Shown here one piece after another: positions 44,733-52,642 of a stretch of DNA of 64,000 bases. The DNA is from Atopobiaceae bacterium. GTDB lineage: Bacteria; Actinomycetota; Coriobacteriia; Coriobacteriales; Atopobiaceae. Location of the stretch: the NCBI GenBank assembly GCA_017510785.1, contig JAFWMH010000072.1:1-64000 (forward strand). The letters run 5' to 3'. The notes beneath the pieces were generated by a model. That model made no database searches. It was not told the DNA's origin and worked only from the letters and a program-made list of their open reading frames with translations. The first letter of the stretch is position 1, and the number at the start of each line of letters is the position of its first letter. Made by a program: the position numbers and the translations under genes.

Positions 44733-45317
44733 CTACTTGGCGGCCTTGCCGAGCTTGCGGCGGATGTGCTCGCCCTGGTAGTGGATGCCCTTGCCCTTGT
44801 ACGGCTCGGGCGGACGCTTTGCGCGAATCTCGGCCGCAACCTGGCCAACCTGCTCCTTCGAGATGCCGTTAACCACGATGTGCGTGTTGTCGGGCACCTC
44901 AAAGCTAATGCCGTCGGGGCACTTGTAAATAACAGGGTGAGAATACCCGAGCGAAAGGTCGAGGTCCTTGCCCTTGAGCGTTGCGCGGTAACCAACGCCC
45001 GTGAGCTCAAGGCGCTTTGCAAAGCCTTTATCGACGCCTTCCACCATGTTCGCGATGAGCGTGCGGGTAAGACCCTGCATGGCGTTAGCGGCCTTGTACG
45101 ACTTCGTGCGCTTGAAGTCCTCATGGCTCAGGTCTTCCGTACCAGGGGTGCGCGGCACCTTGACGGTGATCATGTTTTCCTCGAACACGAGGGTAATGAG
45201 CGGCGAGAACGTGCGCTCGAGTTCGCCCTTGGGACCCTTCACCTTAACGGTGGTGCCCTCGACCGTTGCGGTTACGCCGGCAGGAATCGGGACTGGGTGC
45301 TTACCAATACGTGACAT
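44733..45317 (-). CDS. rplF: 50S ribosomal protein L6
   Basis: A 194-residue L6, somewhat longer than the usual 178-180 because of extra residues around VPRTPGTEDLSHEDFKRTKSY. Start MSRIGKHPVPIPAGV and C-terminal RPPEPYKGKGIHYQGEHIRRKLGKAAK are typical. Confidence 0.97.
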   Translation of the reverse strand: MSRIGKHPVPIPAGVTATVEGTTVKVKGPKGELERTFSPLITLVFEENMITVKVPRTPGTEDLSHEDFKRTKSYKAANAMQGLTRTLIANMVEGVDKGFAKRLELTGVGYRATLKGKDLDLSLGYSHPVIYKCPDGISFEVPDNTHIVVNGISKEQVGQVAAEIRAKRPPEPYKGKGIHYQGEHIRRKLGKAAK

Positions 45318-45345
45318 TGTGTCCTCCTAACAATCCTGTCGAGCT

Positions 45346-45744
45346 TTACCAAACGTAGCAGATGACCTCGCCGCCGATGCCCTGCTTACGGGCGTCGCGG
45401 TCGCACATCATGCCCTTGGACGTGGAGATAACGGCGATGCCAAGGCCGCCAAGCACGCGAGGAAGATCCTCGGCCTTGGAGTAGATGCGACGGCCAGGCT
45501 TGGAGATGCGCTTGATGCCACGAATAATCTTGGCGCGCTTCTCGCCGTACTTAAGCGATACGTGGAGGGTCTTTTGGGGCAGCGTGTCCTCAACGCTATA
45601 GCCCTCGATATAGCCCTCTTCACAAATCACGCGCGCAACCTCGACCAGCACCTTGCTGGAGGGCATGGAAACAGTAGCCTTGTTCGCAGAGTTTCCGTTA
45701 CGAATGCGCGTGAGCATATCCGAAATGGGGTCGGTTATTTTCAT
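45346..45744 (-). CDS. rpsH: 30S ribosomal protein S8
   Basis: A 132-residue S8: [18 protein letters not shown] start, [34 protein letters not shown] end. AGAGGAAAG precedes the ATG. In other bacteria S8 represses its operon; a regulatory RNA site was not identified here. Confidence 0.98.
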   Translation of the reverse strand: MKITDPISDMLTRIRNGNSANKATVSMPSSKVLVEVARVICEEGYIEGYSVEDTLPQKTLHVSLKYGEKRAKIIRGIKRISKPGRRIYSKAEDLPRVLGGLGIAVISTSKGMMCDRDARKQGIGGEVICYVW

Positions 45745-45830
45745 TTACTTTCCTCTCGTCTTTGATGAACCTGCGCGAATGGTTCGAATCCGCCCGTGGC
45801 GGAATCGCCTGTACGCGAGAGCCCGAACGC

Positions 45831-46016
45831 TTACCAGCTTGCCTTGCGAACGCCCGGAAGCTCGCCCCTGCTGGCGAGTTCGCGGAAGCACACGCGGCAG
45901 AGCCCGAACTTGCGGTACACGGAGTGGGGACGCCCACACCGCTGGCAGCGGTTCTGCTTGCGCGTCGAGAACTTCGGCTCACGCGCCGCCTTGACGATCA
46001 TCGATGTCTTTGCCAA
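45831..46016 (-). CDS. rpsZ: 30S ribosomal protein S14, zinc type
   Basis: A 61-residue type Z S14 with zinc-binding CQRCG and CRVCF. The start is TTG 46016 ([16 protein letters not shown]) with AAGGAGG four bases upstream. The gaps on both sides (91 bases to rplE, 86 to rpsH) are wide for this operon. Confidence 0.95.
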   Translation of the reverse strand: MAKTSMIVKAAREPKFSTRKQNRCQRCGRPHSVYRKFGLCRVCFRELASRGELPGVRKASW

Positions 46017-46070
46017 AACTCCTCCTTTATTGCTTTGCCCCACTACGTAGGGCACCTAACGGCTTGCAAA

Positions 46071-46098
46071 GCTCCGCAGGAGATAACCCCTGCGGAGC
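46071..46098 (-). promoter_or_regulatory. Hairpin between rplE and rpsZ
   Basis: Perfect 10-bp stem GCTCCGCAGG (46071-46080) with CCTGCGGAGC (46089-46098), 8-base loop, just after the rplE stop. No long T run follows, so it may be an mRNA processing, stabilising or attenuation structure. Confidence 0.55.
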
Positions 46099-46107
46099 CA
46101 CATGCAA

Positions 46108-46668
46108 CTACTGTGCCTTAAACGGGAAGTGGAAGGCGTCGAGCAGTGCCTTGCCCTCCTCGTTGGTGTTAGCGGTAGTAACGATGGTGATGTCCATGCC
46201 GCGCGTGCGGTCGATCTTGTCGTAGTCGATTTCGGGGAAGATGAGCTGCTCGGTAACGCCCATGCTAAAGTTGCCACGCCCGTCGAAGCTCTTGGGAGAA
46301 ATACCACGGAAGTCGCGAATGCGCGGAATTGCGATGGAAATCAGGCGATCGAGGAACTCCCACATGCGGTCGCCACGAAGGGTAACCTTAGCGCCAATGG
46401 CCATACCCTGACGAAGCTTGAACGTAGCGATGGACTTACGGGCATGCGTAACGATGGGCTGCTGACCGGTGATCGAGCGCAGGTCGGCCACGGCGCCGTC
46501 GATTGCCTTGGAGTCCTGAGCGGCCTCGCCCACACCCATGTTAACAACGATCTTCTCGAACTTTGGAATTTGGTTGACGTTCTTGTACCCAAACTTCTTT
46601 TGCAGCTCGTCGCGAACCGTCGCGAAATACTGCTCCTTCAGGCGGGGTACGTACTTCTCTTCTGCCAT
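46108..46668 (-). CDS. rplE: 50S ribosomal protein L5
   Basis: A 186-residue L5: [58 protein letters not shown], and [21 protein letters not shown] at the end. Its normal upstream neighbour rplX is here 14.7 kb away, beyond the pilus cluster. Upstream are an AGGAG site, about 145 bases of leader and a strong hairpin; a promoter must lie in this leader, perhaps TTGTGC (17 bases) TATGGA near 46790-46820, which is weak. Confidence 0.98.
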   Translation of the reverse strand: MAEEKYVPRLKEQYFATVRDELQKKFGYKNVNQIPKFEKIVVNMGVGEAAQDSKAIDGAVADLRSITGQQPIVTHARKSIATFKLRQGMAIGAKVTLRGDRMWEFLDRLISIAIPRIRDFRGISPKSFDGRGNFSMGVTEQLIFPEIDYDKIDRTRGMDITIVTTANTNEEGKALLDAFHFPFKAQ

Positions 46669-46813
46669 GATGACTCCTTTACCTCTTGGATGGATGACGT
46701 GCGGGGTTGCCGACCTCGCACCTCTCGGCCTGGCTTGCCAAGAGCCATAAACACACGAATTGGTATGTTACTACTTGAGCACGGATTCCATAGTCTAGCG
46801 CGCAACAATGCAC

Positions 46814-46861
46814 AAATGGCACAAACGAACCGGCTTGCGAACCGGCTCGCCTGTGCCATTT
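46814..46861 (-). terminator. Strong hairpin/terminator between pilus cluster and rplE
   Basis: AAATGGCACA (46814-46823) pairs perfectly with TGTGCCATTT (46852-46861), with inner CGAACCGG/CCGGCTCG pairing (one mismatch). It lies about 25 bases past the sipW-like stop. The T run is short (CATTT), so efficiency is uncertain; the symmetry allows it to work in both directions. Confidence 0.65.
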
Positions 46862-46885
46862 GCTAAGCAGTGATAAACGCGTTGC

Positions 46886-47389
46886 TTACGTAGTCTCCTC
46901 CAGGCGATCCGCGAGGAGCCATAGCATAAGGCCGCATCCCGCCGTCATAAGCAAATACACCTTGCCCACGGGACTCGCATAAAGCGCAATTCCCATGCCA
47001 AACAGGGGAAGGTGCAGCTCGACTCGTCCGACGACGCGCTCGTACGAAACCGGCTTACGGTCCTCCACGTTGTTTGCGTCACCCTTCGTCACAAACTCAC
47101 CCAAACCAGTTCGGTTCTTAACCACACGATGTGCGACAACCCCGTCTACGTCCGAATACGCAATCACGTCACCCTCGTTGACCGTTTGAAGATCGCATGC
47201 CTTTACATAGAGCACGCTGCCAACGGGAATTTCGGGCTCCATGCTTCCGCTCACCACGTCATACACCTCATAGCCAAAGATGCGCGGTATGGTAATGGGC
47301 GCGCAAAGCCCGATTACAACTACCAGCAGCATAATGCCAGCCACCCGGCAAAAGCCGGGCAGCCACTTGGGTGTTTTACGCTTCTTCAT
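46886..47389 (-). CDS. sipW: Signal peptidase I, SipW (ER-like) type
   Basis: A 167-residue membrane peptidase. ATG 47389 (MKKRKTPKWL) overlaps the end of the MucBP-like gene by 14 bases. N-terminal helix (17-37), catalytic Ser49 in SGSMEP, His87 in VVAHRVV replacing the Lys of ordinary bacterial type I peptidases, TKGDANNVED as the third box, and a C-terminal helix (VYLLMTAGCGLMLWLLA). SipW-type enzymes process camelysin/TasA-like fibre proteins; two such proteins are encoded just upstream, supporting a dedicated processing role. Confidence 0.9.
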   Translation of the reverse strand: MKKRKTPKWLPGFCRVAGIMLLVVVIGLCAPITIPRIFGYEVYDVVSGSMEPEIPVGSVLYVKACDLQTVNEGDVIAYSDVDGVVAHRVVKNRTGLGEFVTKGDANNVEDRKPVSYERVVGRVELHLPLFGMGIALYASPVGKVYLLMTAGCGLMLWLLADRLEETT

Positions 47390-48416
47390 TCTGCTTGGCC
47401 TTCCTGCGCCTTGCGACAACAAACCACACGGCCGCAACGGCTATGGCACCAAGGCATCCGGAGGCGATGATTGCAGGTTGCGAGAGCAGCGACGCATCAG
47501 GCCCAGATGTGCCCTTGTTGCTTTGGGGGCCAGCCAACGGCGTGTCGAGGTCCAAAATCTCCTCTGTTTCGGGCTCGTTGGCCTCCTCCTCAGCGGCACC
47601 TGCGCCAGGTTGGGTCGCAGCGTTTTCCGCATCTTCGCCCTGCGTTCCCGCGCCACCCGTGGCGTTCGCCTCGTTGCCACCCGTGGTGCCACCGGTGCCA
47701 CCACCCGTGGTCGTGCCGGTTCCGCCGTCGTCGTTGCGTTCGACCACCACAACGTTTCCACCATCGTTGCCACCAGTGTACACATCGTCATACACCGTTT
47801 GCGTTGGTCCGGGAACGATTTCGTACGTCGAACCATTGGTCGTCGTCCTCGTTACAATGGTCTCGCCCTCTTCGAGAGGAATGTACTCAAAGGTCCAAAT
47901 GTTGTCTTCGCCCTTGTGGAGCGTTCCCGTAATGGAAAGATACCGTGGACGATATCCCTCAATGTATTCGTAGGCAGCAACGGGCTTATCGCCATCCTTG
48001 CCGTAGTACTCTTGCGGCTCTGCGAGCTCCTTGCCCGTTTCGTACTCCACAAACTTCAGGGTGTACTTCACCAAATCCGCTTCCACACCGTACGCAACAA
48101 CAAAGTCCATGTCTTCCGAAACACCATTTACCTTGCCATTGCCGTAGAGCTTGTCTTGCCCGCTCAGGCGATAGCCCGTTTGCACGTACTTGGGATCGGT
48201 GATCTCGGCGGTAGCGATCTCGTTGAGGTTAACATCATCGCCCTTCGAGACCTTAACCACAACCGGCTCCTCCGGCAGCGTACCCCTATTGCCAGGAAAC
48301 ACGCGAATCGTGTACTTATACTCATCCGCAACTGCGGGCGTGAACATGGCCAACGTCATAAGCCCCGCCGTAAGAAGGGTGACAAAAGCCGCCATTATGG
48401 AAAGGCGTTGTTTCAT
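47376..48416 (-). CDS. Surface protein with MucBP-like region and C-terminal membrane helix
   Basis: A 346-residue secreted protein. Signal peptide MKQRLSIMAAFVTLLTAGLMTLA...VADEY. Residues about 110-180 (VKYTLKFVEYETGKELAEPQEYYGKDGDKPVAAYEYIEGYRPRYLSITGTL) resemble a MucBP mucin-binding module. A Gly/Thr/Asn linker follows, then LDLDTPLAGPQSNKG, a membrane helix (IIASGCLGAIAVAAVWFVVA) and basic end RRRKAKQ. No LPxTG-like motif is clear; PLAGP lies where one might be. The start overlaps the LAKTG gene by four bases. Attachment is probably by the C-terminal helix. Confidence 0.8.
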   Translation of the reverse strand: MKQRLSIMAAFVTLLTAGLMTLAMFTPAVADEYKYTIRVFPGNRGTLPEEPVVVKVSKGDDVNLNEIATAEITDPKYVQTGYRLSGQDKLYGNGKVNGVSEDMDFVVAYGVEADLVKYTLKFVEYETGKELAEPQEYYGKDGDKPVAAYEYIEGYRPRYLSITGTLHKGEDNIWTFEYIPLEEGETIVTRTTTNGSTYEIVPGPTQTVYDDVYTGGNDGGNVVVVERNDDGGTGTTTGGGTGGTTGGNEANATGGAGTQGEDAENAATQPGAGAAEEEANEPETEEILDLDTPLAGPQSNKGTSGPDASLLSQPAIIASGCLGAIAVAAVWFVVARRRKAKQNEEA

Positions 48417-49243
48417 TTCTCGTCCTCCTCTCCCTTGTTCTTGTTCCGCAGGTTACGAATGGCAAGCGCCAGGCACACAATGCCTACGCCAGCAATCGCC
48501 AAATACACGGGAAGCATCGACGTTTCGTCACCCGTCTTTGCAAGGTTCGCCTTGCTCCCCGAGACGGTACGAACCGTTGTAGGACCACTACCACCCGAGA
48601 TGGTTCGTGTTACTCGCCTGACGTTTGTTTGGGCGCTCGGTTGCGACCCTTCGTCCACCGTTTCCTCCACAACGGTATCCGTCGGGTTCACCTGAGGCTC
48701 CACCGCAAACTTGAGTGCGAGTTGCGCAAGCGTGTCGAAGTAATCGTTGCCCTCAGTCTCGCCATCGAGCACCACATTGAGGGTAACCTTGCCCGTTTCC
48801 CCCTTGGCAAGTGTGCCAAGGTAGAAGTAGTCATCCATAGCGTTAGTCGCGTCGAATAACCCCTTGGAGTCTTTTCCGCCAACGCTTTCGCTATCGTATA
48901 GCGTTTGCTTGCCGTCCGGCCCCTCATAAGCTAGCGTATACCCATACGCACTGCCTTTCGCAGCGCCTTCCTCCAGGGACTTGAGGACCTCGTTGCTTAT
49001 GTACCAATCCGCAGGTGTCTCGTTCGTTTGGCGAACCTCCACCGTAAACATGATGTCGTCGCCCGGCTGCAGCTGACTCACGTCATCGGCAAACTCATTG
49101 ACGCTGTAGTTATCTACTACACGCCCCGCTTCGTTGTACTCCACATACCAGTCTTTGCTGCCTTCGATGTGATCTGCCAGCGCAGTGGCAGGCAACATGA
49201 GCGCCAATGCAAGGCTGCAGATAAGAGCAGTTATCTTTCTCAT
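48413..49243 (-). CDS. LAKTG-anchored surface protein
   Basis: A 276-residue secreted protein with signal peptide MRKITALICSLALALMLPATALA. An extracellular domain of about 140 residues of beta character follows (PGDDIMFTVEVRQTNETPADWYISNEVL, KGETGKVTLNVVLDG). A Thr/Ser linker, then sorting signal LAKTG (234-238), hydrophobic helix and positive tail RNLRNKNK complete it. LAKTG differs from the LPATG and MPSTG signals of the pilins nearby and may be used by another sortase class. It lies 10 bases after the camelysin-like gene. Confidence 0.85.
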   Translation of the reverse strand: MRKITALICSLALALMLPATALADHIEGSKDWYVEYNEAGRVVDNYSVNEFADDVSQLQPGDDIMFTVEVRQTNETPADWYISNEVLKSLEEGAAKGSAYGYTLAYEGPDGKQTLYDSESVGGKDSKGLFDATNAMDDYFYLGTLAKGETGKVTLNVVLDGETEGNDYFDTLAQLALKFAVEPQVNPTDTVVEETVDEGSQPSAQTNVRRVTRTISGGSGPTTVRTVSGSKANLAKTGDETSMLPVYLAIAGVGIVCLALAIRNLRNKNKGEEDEK

Positions 49244-49253
49244 CGCCTACCCC

Positions 49254-49925
49254 CTACTCGTTCGTGCGGCCCCAGGCGCTCGTCATGGCCTCGGTACCGT
49301 TATGGGTTTGCACGGCGTCCGCCGTTACCTTAATGTGGAAGTTCACGTTGTCGTACTGATACTTCCCGTTGCTTATGGCCGTTGCCACGGCGCTATCGAT
49401 GGTGAGCTTGTCTGCAAAGAGGTTCGTATCGCCGTCCACCGGCACGATGTCCTTGTAATACAGAACCGTGCGCTCGGGCGTGGATGCCTCCTCGTCGATG
49501 GTCCAGCCGGTGTTGGTAACGAAGTTCAGTTTGATGTAGCTCGGGTCGAGGTCCACGGCCTTGCCGTTTTCATCGGTCCAATAACGATACACGCTTACGC
49601 GCACGTACTCGGGAATGCCTTCGCCTTCGTTGGTGCTACTCGGATGCTGGGTATTGCGTGCAGAGAGCTTCTCGTCGTACGTCTTGCCAACCTGGAAATC
49701 CCCACTCTTCGCCAAATCGGTGAGAAGCTCGCCCTCGCCCTCTACAATGCTGCCGTTCTCGACCACCGCGACGTTCACGTTGGTGAGCTGCACCTGCGCA
49801 CGGAACGTTAGCGACTCGATGCGCGGTGCCGCTTGGATGGCATTGATGCCTCCAAATCCGATGAGGATCACAGCCAACGCGAAGAGCACGATCGTTGCCT
49901 TGGGGGAACGCAAAAACTTATTCAT
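49254..49925 (-). CDS. Camelysin/TasA-like fibre protein 1
   Basis: A 223-residue secreted protein. N-terminal membrane/signal segment (MNKFLRSPKATIVLFALAVILIGFGGINAIQAAP). The mature part starts with AQVQLTNVNVAVVENG and is beta-rich, with VRVSVYRYWTDENGKAVDLDPSYIKLNF, a pattern seen in SipW-dependent, TasA/camelysin-type proteins. No sorting signal. The SipW-type peptidase gene in the same operon is the expected processing enzyme. Confidence 0.72.
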   Translation of the reverse strand: MNKFLRSPKATIVLFALAVILIGFGGINAIQAAPRIESLTFRAQVQLTNVNVAVVENGSIVEGEGELLTDLAKSGDFQVGKTYDEKLSARNTQHPSSTNEGEGIPEYVRVSVYRYWTDENGKAVDLDPSYIKLNFVTNTGWTIDEEASTPERTVLYYKDIVPVDGDTNLFADKLTIDSAVATAISNGKYQYDNVNFHIKVTADAVQTHNGTEAMTSAWGRTNE

Positions 49926-49939
49926 TGTATCCCTCCGTC

Positions 49940-50437
49940 CTAGTCGTTCCAGTTGGCGTCCATCGGATTGCCCTCAGCATCGAAGGTGACGGGCACAGTC
50001 TCGTATACTACGACGATGTTCGTCTCTTCGCCATCGTGGGCGCCTTCGGGATTTTCTGTCTCGTCATATACGTGTTTGAGTTCGAATTTAACGGTAAGAG
50101 GTTCGGTTTCCTCGCCAACCTCTAGAACTTCCTCGTAGTTGTACCACGAGTCGATTGGCCCGGACCAGCTGTTACCAGATGCATTCGGGTTCAGCTCCGC
50201 AGCCGCATATACCCGCGCCCGCACCCAAACAGGAGTGAGCTCACCGGTATTACGAATGCGGATGGTCTTTGTTTCGGGAGTGTTTTCCTCGGTAATCGTT
50301 GTCGTCGGCTTTACGCTTATGGGCACGGAACCCTCGGCCCAAGTGGAGTCGGTAAAGTACGACCATGCGGTGCCGACGCCCATGCCAAGCACGAGCATAA
50401 CGGCAAGCGTCGTCACTACCCATTGCTTACGCTTCAT
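49940..50437 (-). CDS. Camelysin/TasA-like fibre protein 2
   Basis: A 165-residue secreted protein: MKRKQWVVTTLAVMLVLGMGVGTAWSYFTDSTWAEGS. The SYFTD end of the signal segment is the usual SipW-type processing region. The mature part contains TKTIRIRNTGELTPVWVRARVYAAAELNP, a beta-sandwich pattern like TasA relatives. No anchor motif. It starts 15 bases after the anchorless pilin-like gene and ends 14 before fibre protein 1. Confidence 0.78.
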   Translation of the reverse strand: MKRKQWVVTTLAVMLVLGMGVGTAWSYFTDSTWAEGSVPISVKPTTTITEENTPETKTIRIRNTGELTPVWVRARVYAAAELNPNASGNSWSGPIDSWYNYEEVLEVGEETEPLTVKFELKHVYDETENPEGAHDGEETNIVVVYETVPVTFDAEGNPMDANWND

Positions 50438-50452
50438 GCCACACCGCCTTCC

Positions 50453-51475
50453 TTACGAATTCGTAACGTTCTCGGACGCGTCAATAACGCGTGCATCCAA
50501 CTGCCAGTCGCCCTGCTTCTCGTCGAAGACGAAGTGATTCTCGATGCCGTGACCACTAGTGCCCGTTCCGTCAGGCTCGTTGACAAAGGCCACATTTACG
50601 ACGTCATCCGCAACGATGGTGGCGGTTTGGTCGCCGTCGCCCACCAACCTGTAGTGCGCGCCGGTGTACTCCTCCGTTACCTTGAGCTTCAGTCCGGCTG
50701 GGATATGGTTAACCGTGGTGCTCTGAACCCCGTCGGCCGTGTACTGAACCGCCGCGTAATTCTCGTAGACTGTCCCGCCCGTCTGCTCGTCAACAATGTG
50801 ATACACAAACGTTGCGGCCTCGCCATCGAAATCATTTACCGTTTTATCGATGCGAAGACTCCCGTAACGAGGGGTACGCGACCACTTAAGCACCAAAGGT
50901 ACGGACACCGCGGGATCGGTGTTTGTCCAACGGCCACCCGAGGTGTTGTATACCGCCCCGCCGTCTTCTCCCACCTTACCAGGCACGGCAACAAGTGCCG
51001 GTGCGAACGTATAGGTGTACTGTTCGCTAGCGCCATCAGCAGCAGTTACAAGATAAATGCCGTCTGACAGGCCCGAGATTTTCTCTCCTATTGCCGCGGT
51101 GGCGTCGGGATTAATGGCTTTATCCTTCACGATCTTTTTTGCGGCCTCAGCCATGTGCTGCCACGACTCGTTCGTCATCGTCGTAGGATCGTATCCCTTG
51201 CCCAAGTCCTTGAACGCAGTTACATCGAACGAGTAATCGTACGCATCGTAGCTAGCATTCTTAGAACCCGTGGCTATGCGGTAGACTTCGACTTGCGTGC
51301 TCGCCTTTTCTACGTCGGCATCTTGCTCGTTTACGCTTACCTTCACCAAAAGGTCGTTGGTTCCGCCCAACTCGGAGTTAACGTCGGCCTGAGCGAACGT
51401 CACCCCCAGTGCGAGCACGCATGCCACAAACGCAGCTACCACCAACGCTAAGCGATTGCTCTTTTTGTGCTTCAT
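50453..51475 (-). CDS. Pilin-like (SpaA/Cna-B type) protein without sorting signal
   Basis: A 340-residue secreted protein. ATG 51475 (MKHKKSNRLALVV) has GGGAGAG upstream. Signal peptide to about residue 27 (TFAQA). An N-terminal pilin-like domain follows (VEVYRIATGSKNASYDAYDYSFDVTAFKDLGKGYD; DGIYLVTA), then a Cna-B-like domain (RIDKTVNDFDGEAATFVYHIVDE...TVNHIPAGLKLKVTEEYTGAHYRLV). The protein ends IDASENVTNS, with no LPxTG-like motif or membrane helix. It may be a released or non-covalently held pilus component, or have lost its C-terminus. Directly after the sortase gene (28-base gap). Confidence 0.8.
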   Translation of the reverse strand: MKHKKSNRLALVVAAFVACVLALGVTFAQADVNSELGGTNDLLVKVSVNEQDADVEKASTQVEVYRIATGSKNASYDAYDYSFDVTAFKDLGKGYDPTTMTNESWQHMAEAAKKIVKDKAINPDATAAIGEKISGLSDGIYLVTAADGASEQYTYTFAPALVAVPGKVGEDGGAVYNTSGGRWTNTDPAVSVPLVLKWSRTPRYGSLRIDKTVNDFDGEAATFVYHIVDEQTGGTVYENYAAVQYTADGVQSTTVNHIPAGLKLKVTEEYTGAHYRLVGDGDQTATIVADDVVNVAFVNEPDGTGTSGHGIENHFVFDEKQGDWQLDARVIDASENVTNS

Positions 51476-51503
51476 GGGCTCTCCCTTCCATTTTCCCACG
51501 TTT

Positions 51504-52493
51504 CTACTTTCCCTCATTCGCAGAAGTGCTTTCTTGCTCGCTCTTACCCGTCTCGGCCGCTTCCTCCAACTCCTTTGCATGCTCTCGAACTGCCTCGAGC
51601 GCCTTCTCTTTATCTAGGGCGGGACGGCGCCTGCTGCGCATGATAAGCGCAACTAAGAGGTACACAAAGAGCATGGGAATGCCCACTGCCGGAATGGCGA
51701 TGTAATTAGGAATTTGGATGGCACCCGCAGGCACCGCATTGCGATCGGATTGTTTATCTACCCGATGCCCACGCACCAGCATGCGATGCGTGTTGATACC
51801 GTACGGCGTACAAGTGATAAGAGTCGCGTAGTCTTTGTCCTTTGCGATTGCCAAATCACTGAAGTCCTCTGGCTCCACAATGCGAATCTGATCAACCTCA
51901 TACGTAATCTTTTGCTTAAGCACCGTAAACGTAAAGGTATCGCCCTCGGAGAGCTTATCCAAATCCGAAAATAGCTTAGCCGAAGGCAATCCGCGGTGTC
52001 CACTCACGACTGCATGTGTGCTCTTTCCGCCCACAGGCAAACTCGAACCTTCAATGTGGCCAATGGCTACCTGCAGATGCGTTTCGTCAACACCATGGTA
52101 AATGGGAAGATTCACGCCAATCGTTGGAATTTGGATATAGCCCATAAGCCCATTGCCAGTAAGGTTGAGCAAGGAATTATAAGCATCGCGCTCTTCATCA
52201 GTCATGTTAAAGCGCCCAGGATCGTCAACCAAGGTTTCGTTATATTTTTGAGCTGCCTTGAGCATCTTCTCAATCGTCTTAGGATCGAGCTCCTCCACCG
52301 CCTGCACGTATTCTTCGATGGCACGAGTCTGGTGGAAGCTATTCCACCAATCGCTAAATGTTGGGTATGCCATGATGCACAGACCGACTACAAGGACAAT
52401 GGACATAAGTACAGTCGAGATGGACACCTTGCGCTTGCGCGCAGGCTTGCCTCCAACCTTCTTCGACTTCCTTTTGTCCTTTAGCTTACCCAT
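51504..52493 (-). CDS. srtC: Class C (pilin-polymerising) sortase
   Basis: A 329-residue transpeptidase. N-terminal helix (24-43). A DDPGRF segment (90-95) fits the lid of class C sortases. Catalytic His166 in SGHRGLP, Cys228 in TLITCTPYGINTHR and Arg237 downstream. C-terminal membrane helix (about 266-286) followed by a charged tail of 40 residues. Class C enzymes link pilin subunits through a Lys to the Thr of the sorting motif. Its likely substrates are the MPSTG pilin and LPATG adhesin immediately upstream. Confidence 0.93.
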   Translation of the reverse strand: MGKLKDKRKSKKVGGKPARKRKVSISTVLMSIVLVVGLCIMAYPTFSDWWNSFHQTRAIEEYVQAVEELDPKTIEKMLKAAQKYNETLVDDPGRFNMTDEERDAYNSLLNLTGNGLMGYIQIPTIGVNLPIYHGVDETHLQVAIGHIEGSSLPVGGKSTHAVVSGHRGLPSAKLFSDLDKLSEGDTFTFTVLKQKITYEVDQIRIVEPEDFSDLAIAKDKDYATLITCTPYGINTHRMLVRGHRVDKQSDRNAVPAGAIQIPNYIAIPAVGIPMLFVYLLVALIMRSRRRPALDKEKALEAVREHAKELEEAAETGKSEQESTSANEGK

Positions 52494-52588
52494 CGCCCTT
52501 ACTCTCCGAGTGTTCCTTGCAAATACGAGCGTCTGTTGCGTATACCCGCGTGTTCGAATATGCCCAACAAACGACCGTATCCAACACA

Positions 52589-52624
52589 GCGGTGGAACCG
52601 CCCCGCAAAGGGAGGTTCCACCGC
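52589..52624 (-). terminator. Strong hairpin between major pilin and sortase
   Basis: GCGGTGGAACC (52589-52599) pairs perfectly with GGTTCCACCGC (52614-52624), 14-base loop. On the minus strand it follows the pilin stop by about 18 bases and is followed by TGTGTT, not a long T run. It may reduce read-through so that the pilin is made in excess over the sortase. Confidence 0.6.
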
Positions 52625-52642
52625 CCGAAGGCCTAATTCTTG

